Shown here one piece after another: positions 1 through 7,790 of a DNA stretch of 14,838 nucleotides. The notes beneath the pieces are model-generated. The model did not search any database, had not been told where the DNA came from, and saw only the letters and a program-made list of their open reading frames with translations. Origin of the DNA: Brachionus koreanus (lineage: Eukaryota > Rotifera > Eurotatoria > Ploima > Brachionidae); assembly GCA_016987375.1 (NCBI GenBank), contig PJRA01000288.1, positions 330,305 through 345,142 on the forward strand, given 5' to 3'. The position numbers and the translations under genes are program-made. Every line of letters starts with the position of its first letter. The stretch's first letter is position 1.

Positions 1-243
1 ACCATTAAACCACTTTTTTCCCATAAGTATGAAGAATAAAACTACAATTAAAATAACGAGTAAAACCGATTGGTTTAATTGCCAGTACTGTAAGAATTGG
101 TACTCTACCTTCTCAGCCAAAATGGACAAAATACTCTGATATGTTAAATCTTTAGCATGTGGCATTCGATTCTTTCGGGTTTGTATTGGTTCGGATCGAA
201 AAATGTATCCGATTAAATTGGAGGCTGTTGCCTCATCATTTGA
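1..243 (-). CDS. Partial ORF with one membrane segment, 5' internal region of an LTR retrotransposon
   Basis: An open frame of about 81 codons runs leftwards from an in-frame stop at 244-246 and leaves the window at base 1. Its first Met codon is at 163-165. It contains a strongly hydrophobic stretch (SVLLVILIVVLFFILMG) followed by KKW, which looks like a single transmembrane helix with a basic anchor. It begins about 150 bp inside the LTR and primer-binding site, where a gag start would be expected. A second short frame starting MESKFDQ at about 262 stops after 15 codons. Near 250 it overlaps the open frame, so a one-base indel may have split one ORF. A transmembrane segment this close to the 5' end is unusual for gag. 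I do not recognise the family, and the ORF is incomplete. Confidence 0.4.
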
Positions 244-394
244 TCAAATTTTGATTCCATGATGAATGTTGTCTTTGTATTTAGTCGTGTCGCAACACGT
301 GACTAATTTTAATATATCTCAAAATATTATAATCTCTTCTAATTGTATACGTTGGTTTTCTTCAATGGATCCTACTAAAATAAATAGCAGAATC

Positions 395-410
395 CTCCCG
401 TTGGGCACCA
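395..410 (-). promoter_or_regulatory. tRNA primer-binding site of the minus-strand LTR element
   Basis: On the minus strand, TGGTGCCCAACGGGAG lies two bases inside the LTR end. TGG plus a GC-rich stretch, complementary to a tRNA 3' end, is the usual primer-binding site of Ty3/gypsy-type elements. The exact tRNA was not assigned. It fixes the LTR as the 5' LTR of an element whose body lies to the left of the window. Confidence 0.7.
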
Positions 411-412
411 AA

Positions 413-635
413 TGTAAAGTCTCGGGTTCGGACTTGAGGGATTAAAGCCAAGAAATAAATAAAACAATTTAATTTAGTTAAAAGTTTATTTAATGGAATC
501 CAAAGTTAATACAAATAAGTAGTTGCTTATATAGTGTTTAAGTGATAGCGTGCTCTGACTGCAGTTATGACTTAACTGCATTTAAATAAGGTCTAGAGAA
601 GAAGATTAAGAGATGACAAAACTCGGGTCTTAACA
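413..635 (-). mobile_element. 5' LTR of a retrotransposon (223 bp)
   Basis: Read on the minus strand, the element begins TGTTAAGACCCGAG and ends CGAGACTTTACA, giving TG...CA ends with imperfect terminal inverted repeats (TGTTAAGAC against TGTAAAGTC). It contains a TATATAAG box at 526-533 and an AATAAA signal at 485-490, spaced as expected for LTR promoter and polyadenylation functions. A primer-binding site follows directly. The first 68 bp recur in opposite orientation at the right end of the window (14771-14838) with one substitution and one indel. The body of this copy lies to the left, outside the window. Confidence 0.82.
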
Positions 636-1033
636 ATAGCATTATTTTAAAATTATAAGTGTATTAAATTTTATGTTAATATTTAATTTTGATCAGAAGA
701 TATTTATAAAAAAAACATAAATTTTTTGAAAATAGATTTTTTTTTTAAAAACTTAAAATTTTGACGTTTTTAATCATAACATCTGAAAACATAATCCATT
801 AAAATAAATTAAAGCTCATTTTAATCAGGATAAAATTCAGTAAAACATGATGTATCAAACTAGTATTCCAATTTACATAGTCTTCGAGGACAACTTCGAG
901 TCAGGATATGCATCCCAAATGGGCGTATGAAATGAAAAACTAAAAAAACCATTATTATTTTAGAAAAAACACAAAATTCTGGATCAGACTACAAATTTTC
1001 ATAATTTTATTATAATCGGATCATGGTTTTTTT
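636..1033. other. AT-rich stretch without a supported gene
   Basis: This stretch is mostly A/T runs. A short plus-strand frame near 847-925 (MMYQTS...) and its antisense are both open, and I cannot choose between them. A loose inverted similarity links about 905-955 with about 1015-1075. Both read A-rich text ending in AAACCAT on opposite strands, so a decayed small inverted-repeat element is possible. Confidence 0.4.
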
Positions 1034-1264
1034 TCAATTTAGTTTTAGTTTTGGATAAGCATTATTGGACATCCGTTTATCATTATCAAAAAACAGAAAT
1101 AAATACTTTGATAGATCTTTGAAACCAAAGTCAATTTTTACTTCACCATCATTAAAAATTTGCGTAGAAGATGATGCAATCAAGGAAAGTAACTGTTGTC
1201 TTTTGTCCTCTAAATAGATAATTTCCGAATGCCATTATTTCTTAGCATTATAAGTTTCTTGCAT
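1034..1264 (-). pseudogene. Unrecognised coding remnant (66-codon open block)
   Basis: On the minus strand, 1234 down to the stop at 1034-1036 is open for 66 codons. It has a protein-like composition, with segments such as EDKRQQLLSLIASSS, VKIDFGFKDLSKYLF and NAYPKLKLN. Upstream in the same frame, after one TAA (1235-1237), the text continues to a Met codon at 1264 (MQETYNAKK). This suggests either a stop within an old ORF or an exon boundary; an AG acceptor also occurs nearby. No family was recognised, and no start, promoter or partner exon is clear. The mixed amphipathic composition stands out from the surrounding AT-rich noise, so I list it as a probable fragment of a gene or transposase. 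Confidence 0.3.
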
Positions 1265-1403
1265 TAATCAACAACAGTCAAAGCCTAAAGAACCTTGATT
1301 AAATCAGGAACTAGTAGAAAACGAAAGACAAATGACTAAAACTGAAAACTTAAGTCAATCTTCAATAAACTCTCCAAAATCAGTACAATTTGATCAAACC
1401 TGA

Positions 1404-1679
1404 TCTCTGATCTTTTTTGGAAAATGAAAATTATTAATTAGACACTTAAATTTGGGTTTTATATTAGGCATTTACCATTAAAAAATATAACGTATGAGGC
1501 ATAAGTATATAGATAAAAATAAAGCTTCCTTTCCCGATTAAAAAAATGATCGGAAAATCTAATAGAAAATAAAGTTGTTTTATTTTCAATGAAATAAAAA
1601 AATGAACGAGTATACATACCATCCCATTTTTAAAAAAAACGGTAATAATTTATAAATAAAAGTTTCAAATTGATAGCCT
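1404..1679. other. AT-rich intergenic stretch
   Basis: No gene or repeat was recognised here. It has long A/T runs and an open minus-strand frame (1586-1768) that overlaps the edge of the minisatellite and looks incidental. Confidence 0.5.
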
Positions 1680-2180
1680 GACAGTTCAAATCCGTTCAAA
1701 ATAAAACATCGACCGTTAAATATGCACCCTGACCGTTCCAAATCAAATTCGACCATTCTGAAAGCCAACCTGACCCTTAAAAAACCAACACCACCGTTTC
1801 ATTTGCACCTTTACCGTTCCGAAAGCCAAAACCACCGTTGCATATGAATCGTCACTTTTTCGAAAAACATCCTGAACCTTCCATATATACCATGACCAAT
1901 CCAAATCCAAATTGACCGTTCAAAAAGCCATACTGACCGTTCCAAAACCATCAGGACCGTTCATTTGCACCTTTACCGTTCCGAAAGCCAAAACCACCGT
2001 TGCATATGAATCCTCACCGTTTCGAAAAACATCCTGAACCTTCCATATATACCATGACCAATCCAAATCCGACCGTACAAAAAGCCAACACGACCGTTCC
2101 AAAACCATCACGACCGTTCAATATGAATCTCTGCCGTTCCGAAAGCCCTCCCCACCGTTTCAAAGCCAGTTCCGAAACTC
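1680..2180. repeat. 20-bp minisatellite with 162-bp higher-order repeat
   Basis: About 25 tandem units of roughly 20 bp (19-21) follow the consensus GACCGTTCCAAAAGCCAACA, with units such as CACCGTTGCATATGAATCNT and TACCGTTCCGAAAGCCAAAA. A block of eight distinct units beginning ATTTGCACCT occurs at 1801 and again at 1963, a 162-bp higher-order period with few differences. The unit length is not a multiple of three and the phase drifts, so the open frames over this tract (2000-2197 plus, 1920-2111 minus) are by-products. Array edges are diffuse. It starts near 1680 and fades after 2170. Confidence 0.85.
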
Positions 2181-2615
2181 TTCAATTTGCGAACTAGAAT
2201 TTATTTTTGTTATATAAATGTAGAGAATTAAAAGGTTTAAATGAAGATAATTTTCCTCCTTTTGGTGTGTTTTTTTGTGTAACTCAATTAGCGAACTAAC
2301 TACCGGCGACCAAAGGTCGACGTCTCATTTTGAAGCCCTTCGAGAGTTCTTTTCTGAAAAAAATCCAATTCGCTATTGGAGTGAAATGCGGAGGCTGTTA
2401 AAAAGCGGAGGGTTTTTAAAAATTAAAACTTAAATAAGTTATTTTTAAGATTTTTACATGTTTTCTGATTAAATTGAGGGTGTAGATTACTAAAATGAGG
2501 TAGGTTTTGTAAGGGCACTTAGGCTAAGGGTGTGAGGGCTAATTTTGAGTGATGTCAAATATTCAAGTGAGGCTACAGGTCTACTGTTTCCCTCCAATTG
2601 CGATTATATTGCAAA
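2181..2615. other. Intergenic stretch, nothing recognised
   Basis: There is no supported ORF. A small perfect hairpin (CGACC-AAA-GGTCG) lies near 2307-2319. The stretch is somewhat more G-rich than its flanks around 2380-2570. Confidence 0.4.
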
Positions 2616-2619
2616 ATTT

Positions 2620-3010
2620 GAATTCTCGACCCCAAATGAGTGAGAAAAATGGTTTACTTGACAAAATGACTAATTGATCAAGGCTGAAGGCCTTCTTGAC
2701 CTAAAACGACCAAAACAGTTTTAATTAAAAAAAATTTAGAAAACTTTGTATTTTGAACAAATATAGTGTGCTGATTACGAATATCAACTTGGTTTTTTTG
2801 TCCGACTTGAAACTGGGATGTTGTTCTGATTCTCGCCTCAAAATGAATCAGAAAATAATTTTGGTTCGTTATTTTAATTTTTTGACCAACGCTGAAATGG
2901 TTTTTTAACAATTTTGACCTAATCAGTGACAAGTAAAATAAATTGAGTTCAAAGTCTTTCCGTGTCAATTTGAGGTTGAGAATCAAGAATATCAACATGA
3001 TTTTTGTATT
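2620..3010. repeat. Diverged pair of about 207-bp direct repeats
   Basis: Text near 2620 (ATTCTCGACCCCAAATGAGT) resembles text near 2829 (ATTCTCGCCTCAAAATGAAT). Text near 2777 (GAATATCAACTTGG) resembles text near 2985 (GAATATCAACATGA). The TTGACCTAA words at 2696 and 2915 keep roughly the same offset of about 207 to 219 bp. The copies are heavily diverged and only islands match. The 112-codon minus-strand frame here has no recognisable domain and I treat it as incidental. Confidence 0.35.
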
Positions 3011-3595
3011 GGACACAGTTAAATAAAATTTAGGAGGCTAAAAAATAAATTTTTTGATTTTAAACTCTGTTAAATTAAATAGCAAGTTTAGTTCAATCTA
3101 ATATAACGAGTGCTATTAAATAAATTTTTATTAAGTTTATTTTAATTTAATTTATAAATTCAATTTAGACTTCGTATATTTCAAATTTCAATTTTATAAA
3201 TTATATATATTTTTTTTAAAATTTATATCAATAATTTAAAATTTATTTAATTTTTAGACAGTTCGAGCGTTAGAGTACTCAATCTTGATATTGAATGCTG
3301 TTCAATTCGAAAATTATCGCAAAATTTTTAATAATTATTAAAAATAAAGCTTTAAAATTTAAATTTAGTTTCACAATTGATTTTTCAAATATTTATTCCT
3401 ATCGAAAATATCTTACAAAATCGATTGATCTCAAATTCAGGTTGTATAATTTATTGGAGTTATTTCTTATAAACTTAAACTTTAAAATCATTTTACAATT
3501 AGTAGTAATAAATACTTACCCTTAATTAATTAGGAGAAAACCTGTCAAATAAAAACAATTTATTAAAAAAAAAATTAAAAAAAAAATTTAAATAA
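3011..3595. other. Very AT-rich stretch
   Basis: This stretch is long poly-A/T with TATA-like runs. An open plus-strand frame at 3295-3525 is almost entirely A/T-encoded residues (I, K, L, N, F) and has no recognisable motif, so I do not call it a gene. Confidence 0.5.
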
Positions 3596-3657
3596 AGATG
3601 GGAAGAATCATTAGAAGGGAGAGTAGTTTATAGCTCTGTAAGTAGGATTTTTTCGGG

Positions 3658-3679
3658 CCGTACGCGTGAAACCGTACGG
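3658..3679. repeat. 7-bp perfect GC-rich hairpin
   Basis: CCGTACG (3658-3664) pairs with CGTACGG (3673-3679) across an 8-base loop (CGTGAAAC). It is the most GC-rich stem in the left half of the window. No terminator-like T-run follows it, and its function is unknown. Confidence 0.6.
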
Positions 3680-3816
3680 AATTAACTCTTAAAATGACTA
3701 ATATAAAAAAATAAAAAAAATATAGGGCCGCCCACCCAGTGGTTTCGACGGTGACACATGGGCTTGGATCCCGATGTGTTCATCACTTTGAGTTTTACTT
3801 CCCAAATAAAACAACT

Positions 3817-3911
3817 GAAGGGGAATTGATTCTAAAATATCGCAATTAAAGGGGGTTTGGCCAAAAATAACACTGTTCAAGGGGAGTTGGTACAAAAAAA
3901 CAAACACAATC
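3817..3911. repeat. Three tandem units of 30-31 bp
   Basis: G-runs start at 3820 (GGGGAATTG), 3851 (GGGGGTTTGG) and 3881 (GGGGAGTTGG). Each is preceded by a short A-rich word and followed by CNAAAA-type text, giving periods of 31 and 30 bp. A weaker fourth unit may lie just to the left, near 3789. The units are diverged. Confidence 0.55.
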
Positions 3912-4070
3912 ATTGTTAAAAATTTTACCTTAAGAGAAATAAAAGGGTAAAAGCCAAAAGAAGAGAGTCAGCAAGGGCGAAGCCGCTACGAGCTGTATAA
4001 AATCTAAAAGATTATAGCACAATAATCCTAAAAGAGAGAGTCCCACATAAGGCTAGTTTTATATATATTT

Positions 4071-4318
4071 TAATTTTTTTGTTATATTTCTCTCAATTCT
4101 TTCTTTTTTTTCTGCGTTTACAGCTTAACTACACTCACTCTTCCAATCATTGACATTACTTTTTATTTTTTCAATTGAATTCTTATATCGTTTTTAATTC
4201 ATCCAATCCTAGAATTTTACTTTTTTTGGTATTTCATGTTCGATTTCGAATGTTAAATATTTTATGAAATATTTTTTAGCTTGTCCTTCCTGTTATAATA
4301 AAAATTTTTAGAATTTGC
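4071..4318. other. AT-rich, pyrimidine-rich stretch
   Basis: No gene was recognised. It contains T/C-rich tracts (4085-4145) and otherwise A/T text. Confidence 0.4.
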
Positions 4319-4471
4319 TTAATTATTTTCAATTACTTTTGTAGATGTTTGCTGATTTTTTTCATCAATACTAACCGCTGAATCTGAAATTTCATCAGTA
4401 AATCTTTCATTTGCTGCAACACTTTGCAATACTTTTGCTTTTTTATTTTTAATTGTTATTCCCTTTAATGG
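4319..4471 (-). CDS. Possible terminal exon, unrecognised protein
   Basis: On the minus strand an AG dinucleotide at 4472-4473, after A/T-rich text, is followed by 50 open codons to a TAA at 4319-4321. The text is protein-like and charged (KGITIKNKKAKVLQSVAANE, then FTDEISDSAVS). It sits 45 bp downstream, on the same strand, of another open block (4517-4744). That block could be its upstream exon if a donor such as AAAGAT/GTAAAT near 4510 is used. Joining them in frame also needs a one-base shift in the A-run near 4547-4554. No domain was recognised, and I cannot exclude a pseudogene. Confidence 0.3.
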   Translation of the reverse strand, partial: PLKGITIKNKKAKVLQSVAANERFTDEISDSAVSIDEKNQQTSTKVIENN

Positions 4472-4516
4472 CTAATTTTAGCCTATTTAAAAAATAAAAT
4501 TAATAAATTTACATCT

Positions 4517-4744
4517 TTAGTAGTTTTGGTGCCATTTTTCAGTTTTTTTTAAGCATTTTTTTTCATTGAAAATTTTTGTTAGGCTCTTAGAATAAGATAA
4601 CATATTTTCAATAAGAAAAATAGTAATTGGATTCTCCTGTTCTTTATAAATCAACAAAAAATCTAAAGATTTTACCGGTTTAATAAGAATACAATATATA
4701 TTGTTTAAAAGAAAGTTCTCAAGTTCTAAGAATGAAATCTTAAT
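4517..4744 (-). pseudogene. Unrecognised coding block with a second decayed copy near 7850-8000
   Basis: There are 75 open codons on the minus strand between stops at 4745-4747 and 4517-4519. Protein-like segments include FLELENFLL, KSLDFLLIYKEQENP and KSLTKIFNEKKCLKK. It has no Met start at the left boundary, and an ATTAAG acceptor is possible at the 5' edge. The sequence around its start is repeated at 7979-8031, where the equivalent frame is interrupted by stops. The two places therefore look like two copies of the same exon or element, one more decayed. The family is unknown. See 4319-4471 for a possible downstream exon. Confidence 0.3.
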
Positions 4745-4773
4745 TTATACCTGTAAACTCGTGCTGATAACAC
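4721..4773. repeat. 53-bp direct repeat, copy 1
   Basis: This shares AAGTTCTAA, TTTATACCTGTA and CTCGTGCTGATAACAC, at equal spacing, with 7979-8031. Weaker similarity continues to the left (TAATAAGAA plus a TATAT run near 4680). The two copies are about 3.26 kb apart and bracket the pol remnant. It may be the end of a repeated element or a duplicated exon-intron boundary. Confidence 0.6.
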
Positions 4774-4810
4774 AGGCTAAAAATTTAGTAAAGATGTATT
4801 TTTGATGTAA

Positions 4811-5098
4811 GGTGCTTTTCTCAGCTTTTCGAATCGTCTCACCTCTGAAATACGTGAACAGTATTATGAATCATTCAAGGAGCCAACGTTTAATAACCCA
4901 GTAAAGAAGAACACGCCACTTTCTGATAATAAAAGGCCAGATTCGAATTGGAACACACCAATTTACCCACTAAATCATACCCAACAGTTTGACATATACA
5001 AAGAGTCAGAAAAAAATGCTAAAGAAAGCCCCCGGATGAGAGAAGAACAAAAAACAATTGCGGTTCAAACAACAAATGAATCGACGCTGTCTAAATAA
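4811..5098 (+). CDS. Open block of 95 codons upstream of the pol remnant, unrecognised
   Basis: The frame is open from just after a TAA (4808-4810) to TAA at 5096-5098, with no Met near its start. The text is polar and protein-like: REQYYESFKEPTFNNPVKKN, PDSNWNTPIYPLNHTQQ and KESPRMREEQKTIAVQTTNE. A CTCAG acceptor lies at 4820-4824, just inside the block. It ends about 108 bp before the recognisable reverse transcriptase begins. It could be the tail of a gag-like or first ORF of the same retroelement, or an unrelated exon. There are no CCHC zinc knuckles and no DTG/DSG protease motif. The function is unknown. Confidence 0.35.
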   Translation, partial: GAFLSFSNRLTSEIREQYYESFKEPTFNNPVKKNTPLSDNKRPDSNWNTPIYPLNHTQQFDIYKESEKNAKESPRMREEQKTIAVQTTNESTLSK

Positions 5099-5205
5099 AG
5101 GTCTTTTAAGCCAACAATTTTTACACTGAAGCAAAATATTCGCACATGTTGGAATCGATTTAAGTAATTCGTGGAGAATAACAGAAAAAGGAGGTCAAAC
5201 GCGGA

Positions 5206-7054
5206 AGAGAGGAGGTCATACGCCAGATTGACGAAATGTTAGAAGCAGGGCTGATCAGCGAAAGTGAATCACCGTGGGCTTCTCCGATCGTCCTAAAAAA
5301 AAGAGTAACGGGAAGATTCGGATGTGAATTGATTAGCTTAAACTTAATAAAAAAACTGTAAAGGACATTTATCCAATGCAGAAAATTGAGTAAATGATCG
5401 TCCAACTGAACTGGGCTATTAAGTTTAGTAAGCTTGACCTAACAGCCGGTTATCATCAAATTCGAATTTAATAAGGCGATCGCCACAAAACCGCATTCAT
5501 TACGGAATTCGGATTATTCGAGTTCAACGTAATGTCATTCGGGCTAACGAACGCTTCTGCTACGTTCCAGATGCTAATTGAGAAAGCATTGAAAAGTATT
5601 CTAAACGTTTTCTGCTTGGTTTACTTGGACGATGTTAACATTTTTTCAAAAACGTAGCAAGAGCATAACATTCATGTTAGAACTGTGTTAGAACGGATCA
5701 GAACAGCTTGCTTGAAAATCAATTGGGAGAAATGCGACTGGTTCGTATCCTCAATACAATATTTAGGTCATGTGGTAAGTAACGGAACGGCCCGACAGTC
5801 ACCAGAAAAAATAGAAGTGCTGTACAGGTATGAACGCCCAAAAACAGTACGTCAACTGCAAAGTTTTCTGGGACTCGCGAACCACTTTTGACGCTTCATA
5901 AGAGGTTTCGCCGAAATTGCTGGACCACTTCATGAGGCGACGGAGAGGAGCAACAATTTCAGTTGGAACCAACAACGTCAAGAGAGTTTTGACAAAATCA
6001 GAACCTATCTTATCACACCTCACGATGGTACTAAAGCGGTATTAATCCTGCCAAATTCTGATGAGGAATTTAGGCTGGAGACCGATCCGAGCGTGCATTG
6101 CTCGGGAGCAGCGCTAAGCCAAAAATATTAAGATTTATGAAGACCGGTTGCGTATTGGAGCAAGCGGTTCAGTAAACAGCAGAGAAAGTATTCAGCAGCG
6201 GAGCGGGAGTTATTGACAATCGATCATTTTAAACATTACCTATTTAGTAAGAAGTTCACGATCGTCACAGATCATAAACCTTTAGTGTGGCTAAAAAACT
6301 TAAAAGACCCCGCTCCGAGATTAACAAGATGGCTAAAAGAGTTGAATGAATTCGACATCGAGTATCGGAAAGGCCACGAGAACGGCAACGCAGATGTCAA
6401 GATGGCTTTTGGAAGAAGAGGAAGAACAAGGTGTTCAAATCGACCCATGGTTTGTAGTAAATCATATTTTACTCCAAGTGATGGAATTAAACGAGGAGCA
6501 GTTTAACTCCATCTCTAGCGTTCGCGTACAACAACGCGGTGCATACTACGACGGGCTTAACCCCGTTCGAAGTTGTTTATGTCCGAAAACCGAAATTGCC
6601 AGTAGATTTAATGTTTCCAAGCCCTGATCTAGATTTTAATCTTGATGTGAGTTCTTATGCAAATAAGGTACGTGCGGATCTGCTAAGGTGTTAAAATACT
6701 GTTGCCAAAAATTCGGATTCGATGATTATCAAATTTAAATTTTACGCCAAACGTAACGTCAGAGCGGCTCAGTACGCTCTGGGAGACAGGGTTTACGCAC
6801 TAAAAGAGACGAAAAGAAAAGTTGTTACTAAGAAGTTGAGCCACAAATGGAAGTAATTAAAATTATACCAAACAAAACGCATTGCAAATCAAAAAAAAGT
6901 TAAATTTTCAGGAAAACCTGGTCTGACTGCATTTGCTTCAAAGCGTCTAGACTCGAGTGCTATTTCGGCTTTTCAAACATTTAACGAAAAAACATTAATC
7001 GATATTATCGGAGATAAATCCAACCGTAAAGCGGANTCACGAACAAGTATTTAA
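5206..7054 (+). pseudogene. pol: Decayed Ty3/gypsy pol (reverse transcriptase, RNase H, integrase tail)
   Basis: The sequence reads in order as follows. The RT N-terminus (REEVIRQIDEMLEAG, then SPWASPIVLKK) is in frame 1. From about 5346 to 6396 it is in frame 3, with KLDLTAGYHQI, FGLTNASATFQ, the catalytic YLDD box at 5622-5633, LGHVVSNG and SFLGLANHF. RNase H follows with DPSVHCSGAALSQ, AERELL and VTDHKPLVWL. From 6521 the end of the integrase core (HTTTGLTPFE) and the GDRVYALKE/KLSHKWK C-terminal module are in frame 2, and this tail runs open to 7054. Frame-3 stops lie at 5391, 5469, 5472, 5655, 5889, 6129 and 6138; frame-2 stops lie at 6692 and 6854. The integrase zinc finger and most of the DDE core are missing at about 6520. 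No protease is seen. The motif order RT-RNase H-IN is that of Ty3/gypsy. It cannot make an active enzyme. Confidence 0.93.
7036..7036. other. Single ambiguous base (N)
   Basis: This is the only undetermined base in the window. It lies in the integrase-tail frame of the pol remnant. It marks consensus disagreement or low read support in this repeat. Confidence 0.95.
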
Positions 7055-7108
7055 GTACTATATATTAACCACCGTTTTTTCATTGAAGACATCAAATTGT
7101 TTCAGATT
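7055..7108. other. Short spacer after pol
   Basis: No LTR or polypurine tract was recognised after the pol tail, so the 3' end of the retroelement appears to be lost. Confidence 0.4.
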
Positions 7109-7168
7109 TCAGTCGGAATTTTCAACCATACCTTCTTCTGATCTATCAAAAGACTTATAATTTGCCAT
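7109..7168 (-). CDS. Very short ORF, unrecognised
   Basis: On the minus strand, ATG at 7166-7168 begins MANYKSFDRSEEGMVENSD and then stops. A GAAG/GTATGG donor-like site inside it would fit a first coding exon. Too little sequence remains to say more; it may be chance. Confidence 0.15.
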   Translation of the reverse strand: MANYKSFDRSEEGMVENSD

Positions 7169-7182
7169 TTTTTCTCTATTTT

Positions 7183-7284
7183 TTAAAACATTTTGGTTAG
7201 TCTTTCTTTTGATGAAATCAAATAATTAGTTAATTGTCGCTTTGTGTCAATCAAGTCTTTAGCGTATTCGTTAAAAAAAGTCAA
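7183..7284 (-). pseudogene. Short coding-like remnant, unrecognised
   Basis: There are 33 open codons on the minus strand ending at TAA 7183-7185, with charged helical text (FFNEYAKDLIDTKRQ, LISSKERLTKMF). It lies on the same strand as, and downstream of, the transposase-like zinc-binding remnant at 7431-7553, so it may derive from the same decayed element. Confidence 0.2.
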
Positions 7285-7430
7285 TTAATGCATCCGATAT
7301 TCAAGTTTTATTTTTCTTGAAAGATATTTGTGTTTATATAGTACAATATCTTTTAAAGCTTAAAGATTTATTTTAAAAATAAAAAAAAAGCTAATGATTT
7401 TATTGAGTTTATTTTATTTCTTTTAAGTTT

Positions 7431-7553
7431 TTAAAAGGTTAACCTCTTGGCATCTTTAAGAAAGTTTTCTAATTTTTCCAATCCAAAATACCATATTACA
7501 CTGGCTTTATGAGCACAACAACCAACTGTTCTTGCTTTCACCTTACAATCAAA
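7431..7553 (-). pseudogene. C-terminal zinc-binding (SWIM-like) fragment of a probable transposase
   Basis: On the minus strand, 39 codons run from DCKV to the stop at 7431-7433. The segment CKVKARTVGCCAHKASVIWY matches, as I remember the family, the C-terminal CxC...CxH zinc-binding signature (pattern ARTVG-C-C-A-H-x-A-S-V-x-W-Y) of transposase-like proteins abundant in aquatic invertebrates. The usual first Cys, two residues before CK, is not visible because a stop precedes FDCK. After YFG the text shortens to LEKLENFLKDAKRLTF. The DDE core is not recognisable upstream. I read this as the last piece of a decayed DNA transposon; the superfamily is uncertain. Confidence 0.5.
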
Positions 7554-7635
7554 TTATCAATCTTTTTAATATTAAAACACCACATGGGCGATGTTTAAAA
7601 AAAATTTAAAATAGAAAAAAAAAAGGAAATCTATT

Positions 7636-7790
7636 TTAGTATGATTTGAGGAGAAGTTCTAAGATTTTTCTGTTTTTCTCACTCGATTCTCTAAAAAGGT
7701 ATCTTATTGACTTCATCGTTCTATCTTTACTTTCTTCTTTCACTTGCTTTGGCTGCCATATTATCAAAGTTATTTTTATTGCTAATATTA
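7636..7790 (-). pseudogene. Coding-like remnant upstream of the transposase fragment
   Basis: On the minus strand the frame is open to TAA at 7636-7638, with text including IIWQPKQVKEESKDR, MKSIRYLFRESSEK and NRKILELLLKSY. The complementary plus-strand frame (7646-7840) is also open but is mostly hydrophobic A/T-encoded residues, so I prefer the minus strand. It could belong to the same decayed gene as 7431-7553. No domain was recognised. Confidence 0.25.

Larger units (their letters stand above)
3600..4070. other. Compositionally distinct island of unknown origin
   Basis: The base composition is clearly less AT-rich than the surroundings. It contains a strong hairpin, a GC-rich block (GGGCCGCCCACCCAGTGG at 3725), a 30-31 bp periodic repeat, and AGTCCCACATAAGG near 4039 followed by a TATATATAT run. 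Read on the minus strand, the style of the periodic block (CCCCTT plus an AAC-type word every 31 bases) reminds me of non-coding repeats common in plant genomes. That is an impression from memory, not a search result. The 71-codon minus-strand frame across it (3698-3913) is probably a by-product of the periodic repeat. Confidence 0.35.

Noticed and set aside
1254..1403. Plus-strand open text with polar residues (NQELVENERQMTKTENLSQ)
   Set aside because: It is interrupted by a stop, with no start, splice context or homologue. It partly overlaps a better minus-strand candidate.
2000..2197. 65-codon ORF
   Set aside because: It lies within the 20-bp minisatellite; the unit length is not a multiple of three, so the frame is incidental.
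2678..3016. 112-codon minus-strand ORF
   Set aside because: It covers a diverged non-coding repeat, is rich in A/T-coded residues and has no motif.
3295..3525. 76-codon plus-strand ORF
   Set aside because: It is almost pure A/T-derived residues (I, K, L, F, N) with no domain or regulatory context.
4030..4080. Resemblance to a plant snRNA promoter (GTCCCACAT plus TATA)
   Set aside because: The spacing between the two words is much shorter than in real plant snRNA promoters, and no snRNA sequence follows.
5160..5405. 81-codon minus-strand ORF
   Set aside because: It is antisense to the recognisable reverse transcriptase.
5799..6023. 74-codon minus-strand ORF
   Set aside because: It is antisense to the RT-RNase H connection of the pol remnant.
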